This document shows positions 1-9,800 of a stretch of DNA of 64,000 nucleotides, one piece after another. The stretch is taken from assembly GCF_016653615.1 (NCBI RefSeq), contig NZ_CP067393.1, positions 3,053,673-3,117,672 of the forward strand, in the 5' to 3' direction. Source of the stretch: Entomomonas asaccharolytica (GTDB lineage Bacteria > Pseudomonadota > Gammaproteobacteria > Pseudomonadales > Pseudomonadaceae). A model generated the notes under the pieces. The model saw only the letters and a list, made by a program, of their open reading frames with translations. It was not told where the DNA came from and did not search any database. The number at the start of each line of letters is the position of its first letter. Positions within the stretch are counted from its first letter, which is position 1. A program made the translations under genes and the position numbers.

Positions 1-1936
1 GCTGCTCATTATATTGGTAACTAACTAATGGTTGAATGGTTTGCCATGACTCTTCTTCGGTGTTGGCTGCAATTTGTTTTTGATAATCGATACCAGTAAT
101 ATGCAGACCTTGATAGCGAACTAGTAGACCACGCCCTGCGCCATTATGGATACGTTTAATTTTGCCTGTTAGGTCACGATTAATATAAAGTTTATTGCCA
201 TAGTTATCACTAATAGCATCTAGTTGGGCACCTGATTTGGTACGAGTAAAATGGTAGAAGCCTTTTTGCTCACCTGCTTGTACTAAAATATATTCGTTAG
301 GTTTATTGCCTAAATAGATAGCCGCATTGGCTAAGTTATTGCTATAAGCTGGGCATTGTTCAGTAGGTAATGGCAAGCTAGTTTGGCGATTTTCGTGATC
401 TGTCCAAATAACTTGCTGTTGTTTAAACTGTAAATTATGAGAAAGGCTATGGCTCCAACCATAGCCTAGCCCTGTATTAATCTCTGCTGCACTGGTTCTA
501 TAAAGACGTGTCCAGTTAAAAGGAATTAAACCTTCTAATGTACCATCAGTTAAAGTTAATAGTTCTTCTCCTGTTACCATTGAAACAGGACAGTTATTAG
601 TACAGGTTTTATTGACACCATCTGCTGGTTTGTTATCTGGTGTTTTAGCCACCTCATTATGATTAGGTGTTGGGTTTTTAGTCTCTACACCTATGGAAGT
701 ATTATTATCCGCTTTACTAGCGATAACCGCTGCATTATCTACTTCTTTATTGGCATTGGTACCATCGACTTTGCGAGTAGTAGTATCATCCAATATATCA
801 ACTTTATTATTATGTACTGGTTTTACATCCGCACCTTTACCAAATACAGCTGGTTTAACATTATCTGCATGGCCACTTAGTCTTTTATTACTAAAAATAT
901 CCATAATACGATTAGCAAGATCTCTTAATAATACTGCTCCCCTACTATTGGATGCTTTAGTAAATACTTTAGAACCAAAACGCACTGCTAGGCCAGCACC
1001 GCCTGTTAATACTACCCCTACTAGTAAACCGATAATAAATTCTGTTACTAGTGCTGATTTTACTTCTATTAAGTCTTGTGGGGGGAGTAGTTGAAACCAA
1101 CTAATAATGGCACACACTAAAATAAACATTAGGCCTTTATCTTGTGCTATTACTAATGCTTGTGCTAACCCATCTTTTATTGAGTTATAGACTTTCTCCC
1201 AATCAGTATCTACAAAGAATTTTTTTATTTTTTCAGCATATTTTAGAGGATTAGCAATAATATCAAATACCAATTTAATAGCTTTCCACATATCTTCTAA
1301 TACGCTGATAATACCTCGCCAGACTGCTTTCATATCTTCTTTCATTTGGCCTACAAGGTCCTTGTCTGTATACTCTTTCCACTTCGTGGCAAAGCTATCA
1401 TTCCACTGACCTTCTAACCATTTCCTTAGATCAGCTATTACTCCTTTGTAAGAGTTATAGAGAGTCTCTACCTGTTGCTCGGTTACATTAGGATAGAATG
1501 TGACTCGATAGTTTTTACCACTTTCACAACCTTTGGCAGTAAATTTACCATCATCATCGGTATGACCTGCAAAGATAGGGGCACCTTTAACATCATTGTA
1601 GCCATACACCGCACCCTTAACTGCTTCAGTTAATCGCACAGGCGTACCTTTAATGGGAATAAATCTAGCGGTATCAAAACAATGAATAACAACAATACTG
1701 GTTTCTTGTAGTGAACATTTGGTGATTACTTCTACAGAGTCATTATCATCTTTGCCTTGAGTAACAACCTTATCACCCACTTGAAATTTTTGATTGGTGG
1801 CTACTGCCCAACCCGTCCAAAAACTATCTGACCATTCTTTATAGCTGGCAATGGAGTTACTAAAATCATTAAATATTTTTTTCTCGTCTGGGTGTTGCAC
1901 TACCTGTGGAACTGATATAAATCCGAACATTGCCAT
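1..1936 (-). CDS. Rhs-repeat protein, probable type VI secretion effector (3' end outside window)
   Basis: An open frame of 645 codons starts at ATG 1936 and has no stop before the left edge, so the C-terminal toxin is not visible. Residues 1-250 are a non-repeat N-terminal region. Two hydrophobic segments follow at about 269-285 and 300-318, then a polar linker. From about 445 an Rhs-entry (DUF6531-type) region begins, with CPVSMVTGEELL and FNWTRLYRTS, followed by the first YD-type repeats. Paired hydrophobic segments before the Rhs shell are known in T6SS Rhs effectors that cross the target membrane. The start lies one base after the stop of the DUF4123 gene, with AGGAG upstream. The order vgrG, DUF4123, rhs is the usual cargo cassette. 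The effector activity is unknown from this window. Confidence 0.85.
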   Translation of the reverse strand, partial: MAMFGFISVPQVVQHPDEKKIFNDFSNSIASYKEWSDSFWTGWAVATNQKFQVGDKVVTQGKDDNDSVEVITKCSLQETSIVVIHCFDTARFIPIKGTPVRLTEAVKGAVYGYNDVKGAPIFAGHTDDDGKFTAKGCESGKNYRVTFYPNVTEQQVETLYNSYKGVIADLRKWLEGQWNDSFATKWKEYTDKDLVGQMKEDMKAVWRGIISVLEDMWKAIKLVFDIIANPLKYAEKIKKFFVDTDWEKVYNSIKDGLAQALVIAQDKGLMFILVCAIISWFQLLPPQDLIEVKSALVTEFIIGLLVGVVLTGGAGLAVRFGSKVFTKASNSRGAVLLRDLANRIMDIFSNKRLSGHADNVKPAVFGKGADVKPVHNNKVDILDDTTTRKVDGTNANKEVDNAAVIASKADNNTSIGVETKNPTPNHNEVAKTPDNKPADGVNKTCTNNCPVSMVTGEELLTLTDGTLEGLIPFNWTRLYRTSAAEINTGLGYGWSHSLSHNLQFKQQQVIWTDHENRQTSLPLPTEQCPAYSNNLANAAIYLGNKPNEYILVQAGEQKGFYHFTRTKSGAQLDAISDNYGNKLYINRDLTGKIKRIHNGAGRGLLVRYQGLHITGIDYQKQIAANTEEESWQTIQPLVSYQYNEQ

Positions 1937-1937
1937 T

Positions 1938-2663
1938 TTATACATTCTCCTGCGCTAGATATTCTGTAAATTGCTGTGCTAGTTTTTCTAGGTTATAGTT
2001 TTCGGTATCTACAAAGTGTCTAGCTTTTGATTTAATTGTATTTTCTGGGTAACTAAAATAAAGTTGTGGATGATTAGTTTTAATAACCATTAATAAGTTG
2101 TTTATTAATGCCGTATTATCTTCCTCAACTAATTTATCCAATAGTTGTTGATCCACTTTCCACCAAGGATATGCCTTAGGCTCAGGAAGCTTATTAGGGA
2201 TATTTATGTCTACTGTTTGTTGATTAATTAAGTAGTGACTAAATACAGGAATAACCTGACCTGCTTGGTCTTTTAAGTGGGTTAAAATTGGATATATATA
2301 TCTGCCATCCCAATATCTAAAAAATACATCCATGCTATCTGGCATGAGTACTTTGGTTAAGCTTTTAAAGTGTTTCCTGATGGTCTCTGGATCATAAGGG
2401 GATGCAGCTAACCAACCCCAATTTTGACTTTTGGTTTCATCAACCCATTCTAAAAAAGGACTATTTCTTTCTATAGGGGCTATATAGGGCATAGCTTCAA
2501 ACCAACTTGCGTAGGAGGTTTCTTGCCATAACGCTGTTAGGTTGATTTGTTTAGTTTTTGTAAAGTAAGCGGCAACTGGTTTTGCATCGCTAATGCTTCC
2601 CAGCATCACATAGATAGTTAGTTCTTCGGGTACAGTAGCTAACCATTGTTGGGTGGAGATCAT
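1938..2663 (-). CDS. DUF4123 domain protein, T6SS effector adaptor/chaperone
   Basis: This 241-residue soluble protein matches the DUF4123 pattern: an N-terminal strand-rich half with a WGWLAAS segment, then LTKVLMPDSMDVFFRYWDGR, the typical 'R(F)YD' core, and a helical C-terminal part. DUF4123 proteins bind an effector N-terminus and load it on the cognate VgrG. The ATG overlaps the vgrG stop by four bases (ATGA) and the rhs gene begins one base after this stop, so the three are translationally coupled. The direct partner is expected to be the N-terminal region of the adjacent Rhs protein (inference from position). Confidence 0.85.
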   Translation of the reverse strand: MISTQQWLATVPEELTIYVMLGSISDAKPVAAYFTKTKQINLTALWQETSYASWFEAMPYIAPIERNSPFLEWVDETKSQNWGWLAASPYDPETIRKHFKSLTKVLMPDSMDVFFRYWDGRYIYPILTHLKDQAGQVIPVFSHYLINQQTVDINIPNKLPEPKAYPWWKVDQQLLDKLVEEDNTALINNLLMVIKTNHPQLYFSYPENTIKSKARHFVDTENYNLEKLAQQFTEYLAQENV

Positions 2664-5553
2664 ATTTTATCTCCCTTCTCTGGATTAAAGCCTGTTACAA
2701 AATTCGTTGGAGATTTGGGAGTAGTTGTTTTTCTTAATTGCTCTGTTGCTGTTGTAGCATTTTTAGCCAAGTTAGTGGCTTGTTGAGCTGTTCTAGTCGC
2801 ATTGGCTAATTGCTCATTACCTGCCATAGCTTGACTAGCTGTGTTAGTCAGTGCTTGAATCGTTTGTTGAGGATCAGTGACTAAGCTTTGCAGGGTATTA
2901 GTATTCACCTCCATCGCAGAAGTTGCATTGGTTAACGGATTATCATTAAGTAGAGAGGTTGCTTGCCCTGTTATATCAGTAGTTAAACCTGATAACCCAT
3001 CACTTGTTGGCATAAAACTAGGTATTGAGCTCATTGCCAATGCACTACCAGTACCACCATTAGTAATCCCTGTTGGCACTTTAGTTGATAGTTTACTAAT
3101 ATCTAAAACGCCCTCTGGCGTTATTTTATTGGAGAAATCTGTTACACACCCTCCTCCCATAGCTGCTAGCATACATTCTAAGCAGAAAGGAGCATCACCC
3201 GCTAAGGTTTGCTTTTGTTCTATGCTTAATGGTCTAGGTATTGGTGCTGATGTTGCAGCAACAGCTTTTATCCTACTTTCTGGTGGCATTGGTACCGAGG
3301 GTGTGCCTTCCATCGGAACACCACCTGTGAACACTGGCATGGTCATCCAAATACCCGCAGGATTAAGCACTATATGCTGTCCACCTGCTTTTAAGGTTAG
3401 ACTTAAACCACCATCAATAATTGTTTGTAATCCACTTTTGAGATGAATCTCCATACCTGCTTCTGTGGTTTTTATTGTTCCAATCGTTTCATGTTCATTC
3501 ATTCCTACTATTTTGTAATCATTCATAAGGATTTGAGTTTTGCGATCTAATTGAGTTAAATGATGTTCTTCTGCTTCATTTTTGGTGTAACGGTTTTTAA
3601 CGATGGTTTCACTATGTTCGTTCTGTACTTGAAGATGGCTATTGTTTTTTACTTCTATGGTGTGGTTGTTTTTAGTGAGTTGATCAAAATCCTTCTGTGC
3701 CTGTACAAAGATTTGTTCTTCACCTGCTTTATCTTCTATTCTTAACTCATTAGAACCATTACCACCTTTGCTTGAACTGGTTTTGAATACTGATCTAGTT
3801 TTGTTAGCAGGTAGCTCATAAGGTACTTTGTTCACTCCATTATGCACTGCTCCTTTAATGAGTGGTTGGTCTGGATCTCCCTCTAAGAAGTCTACCATCA
3901 CTTCCATACCTACTCTAGGGATTACTACCGTGCCATAACCATTATGCGCCCAATTGCTAGCTACTCGTATCCAATGGCTTGAGTTTTCGTCCATCGTTCC
4001 TTCTCTGTCCCAATGGAATTGAACTTTGATTCGTCCATATTCATCACAGTAGATTTCTTCACCTGGTGCGCCTGTTACAATAGCTGTTTGTGAACCTCTG
4101 ATTCTGCTTTTGGGATGTCTTCTAGCAGGTCTATAGGTTATTTCTTGTGGAATGGCATTAAAGACGTTGAAGTAGCCTTGTTGTTGGTTTTGTACAGGGA
4201 ATTCTAACTCTGTATCTATATCGAGGTATTTATGCAGTTGACTTGGTAGTGTAGTACTGGCTGCACTACCTGCCCCTGCAAAGGCTTCTAGTACTTGTGG
4301 CTGGTAGCCTTTGTGTCTAATTTGGGTAATTAGCCAAGGTTTTTCCGCATCCATGGTGTCTAGACTAGGATGGTCTTGGATGGTGATGTAGTAGCCACTG
4401 TGTAGTTCTGGTATGTCGCTGTAGCCTTCGCCTAGTAGATGGTCTGTTCTTAGGCGTTCTATTTCTATTTTGGCTAGTTGTTCATTTCTAGCTTTGTCCA
4501 TGCCAGAGCTTGGATAGTCGTAATGTTCTAGATTTGGTTCTGTGGCTTCATTACCCTTTTGACTTTGTTGGCCTTGACTAGTACCTTCAGGGATTTTCAT
4601 GTTGGTGAAGTTGTAGTCACGCCATGCCGCTGTCTGAGTTCTAGAGGCTAAGGATACGTCAAAGTATTTAAGGGCTTGGCTATCAGCTACCATGCCTGTG
4701 TCGTTCATAAATTTTACAGCTTCTGCCACACTTGGGAAGAATGGCATAGCATCGGTAAAGATCATTTTGTGGTTATTTGGCGTATGTTGAAAGTGATAAG
4801 CTATCCCTTCTTCTTGACAAAGACGCGACACAAAATGGTAGTCTGTTTCATCATATTGAACACAGAAGTCTCTAGGGGATAGGTTTCTTTGAGTTTGAAT
4901 TCAAAACCTGATTCTGAGCCTTGTTGCATACCGTGCTCTGAAAGTATGGTGGTGATAATTTCTGGTACTGTTTTGGCAAGGAATTTTCTTTGGTTGACTC
5001 GTTTCATTAGGTGGCTAAAACGAGGGGTTATGACGATGGAGAATATAGCATAGTGTTGGCTAATAGGCCCACGCTTAACTGCCTGTACTACACCATGCAC
5101 TCCATTACCTGATTTGCCTTGTGGGGTAAATCCTAGAAATACTGGTTTGCTAAGGAGTTGGGTGATATCAAAACGAATATGTTTGTTGATTAAGGTTATT
5201 TCAAAGGCATAGGGTGTGGAGATGCCTTCTATTCCTGTAAAGGATAATATCTGGAGTTTGTCTAGGGCTGTTTGGGCTGTCTCTTCATTACTATTACTTA
5301 ATGAAGCTTTTAATTCATTAGCTGCTGCTAATGTGGAAAATGGATCCAGTGATTTAATACCATCTGACAAGCTAGAAAACTTATCACTAATACCTGCTAA
5401 TGCTTCACTAAGATCTGCTGTATTGTTTGATGATACAGTGCTTTGTGCTAAAGGGGCAGTAGATAAAGCTTGAGGTGAGTTGCTAGTTGATTTTGATGTA
5501 CTTGATTCATCCCAAAACAATTGGAAATGCGTATCGTTAGATTGATAAAACAT
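2660..5553 (-). pseudogene. vgrG: vgrG, type VI secretion spike protein, interrupted by a 1-base frameshift
   Basis: Two overlapping frames encode one VgrG. The first (4801-5553, 250 aa) starts MFYQSNDTHF, as pseudomonad VgrGs do, and ends out of frame. The second (2660 to about 4874) continues with the gp27-like part, an OB-fold/gp5 segment (GRIKVQFHWDREG, then NGYGTVVIPRVGMEVMV), the PANKTRS linker, a DUF2345-type beta-helix and a roughly 200-residue Ala/Thr/Gln-rich tail. At 4875-4878 the coding strand has four Cs; a fifth C restores the family motif YPPRDFCVQYDET and fuses both frames. Residues about 14-97 are a Ser-rich insertion not usual in the family. The protein would be the spike tip that carries the downstream effector. 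No T6SS core genes are in the window. The frameshift may be real, phase-variable or an assembly error. Confidence 0.85.
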
Positions 5554-6018
5554 ATTGCCGACTCCTTTACTACAGCAACAATAAGCTAATTTAATCTTGT
5601 TATTTGATAAGTAATTTTAAAAATCTATTATTAAATAAAGCTTAATTTAGTTATAAAATATATTTTTATGAGACATTAGTATAGCTATTATTATTACATT
5701 ACAGAATAGATAATATATTGTTTTATATAGACAAAAAATTCATAATACATTGATTAAAACTCATAGTTAGTAGCTAATCAATTAATTTTTAAATAATTTT
5801 TATTTAATAAAGTAAGAAGCAAATAATTCTCTTTTAAATCATTTCTAACCATCTAGACTTATTTATCATTAAATAATTTTATTATTAGTACTTCTTATCT
5901 ACACATTTTTGCTTTTTGACACCTTTTCATAGATATAACTTTACATTTAATTTAATAAAAACTTGCTGCGCTGATTAGGTAGTTTTACAATAAAACTGCT
6001 ATAGCAAAATCTATAGTA
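5554..6018. other. AT-rich intergenic region upstream of vgrG
   Basis: No credible open frame, RNA gene or repeat seen. It is very AT-rich with homopolymer runs and must contain the vgrG promoter (minus strand) and probably that of the leader RNA on the plus strand, but I could not single out a convincing -35/-10 pair. Confidence 0.4.
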
Positions 6019-6213
6019 TGGGCTTGGTCGCCCATCGAACCTAAGACTACAACTAAGTTTTTAGTATGTAGATAGCATGGCTTCGCCTGTATTTTATGGC
6101 GGACTGTGTATGGGACACCTTCGGGTGTGCCGATTCCTTAGGTTCTCGGTCGACCAACCTGTACACAGTTCCGCCTCCTTAGTTACGAATGGAGGCTAAA
6201 AAGGATACAGGAG
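6019..6213 (+). ncRNA. Structured cis-regulatory leader RNA upstream of the DUF3077-like gene
   Basis: Several helices are visible by eye. A 5-bp hairpin pairs 6019-6023 with 6030-6034. A long outer stem pairs 6098-6110 with 6162-6175 (13 pairs, one bulge). Inside it, ACACC-TTCG-GGTGT (6115-6128) is a perfect UUCG-capped hairpin and CCGA (6130-6133) can pair TCGG (6146-6149). GCCTCC (6173-6178) can alternatively pair GGAGGC (6191-6196), competing with the outer stem. In addition GAACCTAAG (6037-6045) is fully complementary to CTTAGGTTC (6137-6145). The RBS CAGGAG (6208-6213) follows, eight bases before the ATG at 6221. From memory, very similar leaders precede DUF3077/DUF6124 genes in Pseudomonas genomes; I could not verify this here. 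A regulatory role by alternative pairing is inference. Confidence 0.65.
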
Positions 6214-6220
6214 CAGATCA

Positions 6221-6517
6221 ATGACTAAACTTACGACCCCACATTGTTTTATTCCCTTAAGCCTGACTTCACAATGTAATAGTGAAAATGTACTCTATTA
6301 CAATGCTAATGCTTCATTAGATGATATTTATGAATGTGCAACAGGCCGATTACATGCAGTAATTAACTTACTTGAAAATCTCTATGAGTTTGATAAAAGT
6401 AATCCAACTACTCTCCATGCTGTCATTTCTGTTTCTACATTGTTATTAAATGATGCTATGACGTTATTAGAAGAGTTAAATCCAATAGCCAGTAAAATTA
6501 GAAATAAAAAGGATTAA
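6221..6517 (+). CDS. Small DUF3077/DUF6124-like protein of unknown function
   Basis: A 98-residue soluble protein starting MTKLTTPH at an ATG eight bases after CAGGAG. After a short disordered start, LYYNANASLDDIYECATGRL and the following helices resemble the small DUF3077/DUF6124 proteins of pseudomonads (an 'LF.V.p....ea...AselL' helix, then a second helix rich in Leu and Met). No enzymatic or membrane motif is seen. It stands alone: vgrG is divergent on the left and the restriction cassette begins on the right. Expression is presumably controlled by the long folded leader. Function of the family is not known to me. Confidence 0.6.
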   Translation: MTKLTTPHCFIPLSLTSQCNSENVLYYNANASLDDIYECATGRLHAVINLLENLYEFDKSNPTTLHAVISVSTLLLNDAMTLLEELNPIASKIRNKKD

Positions 6518-6547
6518 TATTTATTACCATTCCCTACTCTTTTTTAG

Positions 6548-6671
6548 GGACTGGCAAAATTCAATAGAATACTTATTACTAACAACAAGTTATGTTGAAT
6601 TATTTTTTGAGTCTAAAAACCTATAGTTAACAAATGTCGGAAAAGCCTATTTTCTCGCGCGTGGGGGTGGT
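6548..6671. repeat. Left copy of the 7,026-bp-spaced direct repeat flanking the hsd cassette
   Basis: This segment aligns without gaps to 13574-13697 at a constant offset of 7,026 bases, roughly 70% identical by hand count. It includes identical blocks such as AATTATTTTTTGA and AAAAGCCTATTTTCTC (6641-6656 and 13667-13682). It ends in a CGCGT(G/A)GGGGTG motif (6656-6669) also found in the right-hand repeat block. Confidence 0.75.
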
Positions 6672-6705
6672 GCTTTTGGTGCTAAAAGTGGTTCTTTAAA
6701 ACGAC

Positions 6706-6750
6706 GAAAGCCCTATATATCAGACTACAAAACGAATATATAGGACTTTC
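6706..6750. repeat. Inverted repeat, 15-bp arms with one mismatch
   Basis: Arms 6706-6720 (GAAAGCCCTATATAT) and 6736-6750 (ATATATAGGACTTTC) pair at 14 of 15 positions around a 15-base loop. It lies downstream of hsdR. It could be a terminator or a site belonging to the mobile cassette; no U-tract is present. Confidence 0.5.
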
Positions 6751-6890
6751 TATTCCATAATTATATCATCTAAGCTGAATAGGAAGGATAAACTTAGACA
6801 TGTATATTATAGATCACATAATAAATAATTATCTGATCTATATTATTAAATATCACCTTAAATAAATTAAATATTATGTATCCTTTAGAA

Positions 6891-9800
6891 CTAATCCATT
6901 CCTTTAAAAAACACATCAAAGAAATCTGATACTCTTTTACAAATACGATCACTAATAGCCTTTCGCTCAAGTATTTTAGGGGTATAGTCTAAACACGCTT
7001 TAATCTCGTGTGTTCGTGGGAAGCGATCAAATAGTTTGTAGTTTTCTATTAGTTGTCTTACTTTTTGTTCATCCAACTGTTCTTCAGTACAAATAGTAAT
7101 AAGTGCTTTCTCTTGTTCAGTTTGCCAATATTCTTTAAAAGCCTCTGGTATTTGTTCTTCAGTTAAGTAAGGTATTTGTTCTTTAATAAAACGTTCTATC
7201 AGTCCACGTTTATCTCTAAAGCTCACTTCACCCGCCAGCATACTGATTATATTGTCTGTTTGCTCTTGGCGTGTTGGTTGATCTTTTGTCTTAGCAATTT
7301 TTTGGAGTAACTCAATAATATAGGCTACATTAATAATATCTTTATGAATAAGGACTGTTTCAAAGTCTATCTCAGCTAAGGGACTAGCAGGGGTATCTGG
7401 GTCTTCTATGGTTTTCTTAACTTTCTCATAAATATCCAAGTATTTACTGGTATAATCAGCAAAGGTTTGTTCAGATAAACTTAGATCTTCTACTTTAAAA
7501 TCAGCAAAGCTACTTAATACTTTTTTAAGCCTAAGCATATCTCTAAAAATTTCAACAAAGTTTAGTTCAGCATTTTCATCGGGTAATTTATCAACACTTT
7601 CCACCGTAGGCACTAATGCTAATAGTTTAGTTACCAGAGTATTGTATTTTGCTAAGTAATTTTCATAAGAGTCTACTAATACGGTTTCTATGGCATCTTT
7701 GTTAGAAAATAAAGTGATAGCATCATCAGTGGCTTTTTTGAGATTTCTAAAGCAGACAATATTACCTTGGGTTTTATTGGCATCTAAAATTCGATTGGTA
7801 CGTGAAAAAGCTTGAATAAGCCCATGTTGTTTTAGGTTTTTGTCCACATAAAGGGTATTGAGCTGTTTACTATCAAAGCCCGTTAAAAACATATTAACTA
7901 CTAATAGTAAATCTAGCTCTGTGCTTTTTATGCGTTCTGCAATATCGTTATAGTAGTTAGTAAAGGATTGGGTATCATTGGCTGCAAACTTGGTATTAAA
8001 AAGCTGGTTATAATCTGCTATAAAACTATCTAACTTATCTTTGTAGGTTTTGTTGATCTTACCTGTTACTTCCAAAGGTTCTTCATCCAACAAACCATTC
8101 ACTTGTTCTAGGTTTTTTTCTTCTTCATTTTGGGTATAACTAAAGACAGTGGCAATGGTTAGCGGCTTATATCTTAATCCCTTGGCTTCATATTCTTCTA
8201 TTAGTAGTTGTTGGCGCTCTTTAAATAGCTCATAGTATTTAATAACACAGTCTATACTAGAAGTTGCAAATAAAGCTGTAAAAGCCCTTTGTTGGGTTTT
8301 TTGATCGTGTATCCTTAGAATATAATCCACTATCTTAGTGAGTCGTGCAGGGTTTTCTAATACTTCTTTAGTTTGTTCTATTGGTTGTTCGTCGTTTTCT
8401 TCGGTGGGTATATCTAGTTCATTAACGGTATTTTTACGGCTATATTTGCCAATATATTCCACGGCAAAGCGTAGTACATTTTCATCCCTAATAGCATCTA
8501 CTATCACATATTTATGCAAGCATTCACCAAATAAGTCTTTGGTGGTTTGTTTAATACCTTGGCTGGTGTTGGCATTATCACGAAAGATAGGGGTGCCTGT
8601 AAAACCAAACATTTGCGCCCCTTTAAAAAATTCTTTAATTTTTTTATGTGTTAAACCAAATTGGCTACGATGGCATTCATCAAAAATAAAGACGACTTTT
8701 TTATCTTGTAAATAGGAGACTTCTTCTAAATAGCGAGGGTGAGTAATGGCATTTCTTAGCTTTTGAATAGTGGTTACTATTAGCTTGGTATTGTTATCTG
8801 TTAATTGATTAACTAATTTATGGGTATTATCAGTCATATCCACGCTATTGGGTGAATATTCATTAAATTCTTTGGCAGTTTTATAATCCAGATCACGGCG
8901 ATCTACTACAAATAATACTTTTTCTACTGTTGGCATGCCTGTAATTACTTGGCTTGCTTTAAAAGAAGTGAGAGTTTTACCTGACCCTGTAGTATGCCAA
9001 ATATAAGCAAAGTTATTGGTTTCTTTAACCTGTTTAATAATGGCTTCACAAGCATAGTATTGATAAGGTCTTAATATCATTAAACACTTGTCACTTTGAT
9101 GTAGTACGGTGTAATGGGTAATCATCTTAGATAAGTGACAAGGTTTTAAAAAGGTATCAGCAAAATCAAATAAATTTGAGATATGTTCATTTAGCTCATT
9201 TGTCCAAACAAAGGTTTGCTCAAAAGGTTGCTTGGCATTATGGGCGAAGTATTTGGTATTCACTTTATTGCTGATAATAAATAACTGCACAAAACCATAT
9301 AACCCTGTACCACTCCAAAAATCATGACGACGATAATATTTTTTTATTTGATTAAAGGCTTCTTTAATGGCAATGCCTGCTTTTTTAAGCTCTATCTGCA
9401 CTAAAGGCAAACCATTAAGTAAAATAGTGACATCAAAACGGGCTTTGCGAGTTGTTGTAGACACTTGATTCGCTATTTGAAATTCATTTAAACACCAATC
9501 ATGGGTATTTAAAAAAGTTATATAAGTAAGCTCACCTGTATCTCGGTATAGCTCATAGCGCCCCCTAAGAACCTCTGCTCGACTAAAAACTGTATTCTCT
9601 TTTTTTAGGTGAGTTAGGATTTGTTGAAATTCATTATCGGTAAAGGGTTTTGCTTCCAGTTTATTATGGATTTCTAATTGCTTACGCAAATTAGCTAACA
9701 TCTGCTGTTCAGTGCGAATAGGAATATATTCATAGCCACCTTGTTGGAGTTTTTCAATTAGGGCTTGTTCAAGTTCCGCTTCGCTTTGAATGGTCATAAC

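Larger units (their letters stand above)
6518..6890. other. Intergenic region between the DUF3077-like gene and hsdR
   Basis: It holds the left copy of the flanking repeat (6548-6671), a GGTGCTTTTGGTGCTAAAAG-type tail that resembles the sequence after the third CGCGT motif on the right (13854-13880), a 15-bp inverted repeat at 6706-6750, and a 9-bp inverted repeat pairing 6808-6816 with 6834-6842. The last may end transcription of hsdR, but there is no clear U-tract. No gene is seen. Confidence 0.5.

Noticed and set aside
659-1094. Two plus-strand frames near the left edge
   Set aside because: They are antisense shadows of the uninterrupted Rhs frame on the minus strand.
2877-3446. A 189-residue plus-strand open frame inside vgrG
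   Set aside because: It lies opposite the conserved DUF2345 and tail coding region and matches no family.
4870-4882. Programmed -1 frameshifting in vgrG
   Set aside because: The tract is not a tandem slippery heptamer in the reading frame and no downstream stimulator is obvious; a one-base indel is simpler.
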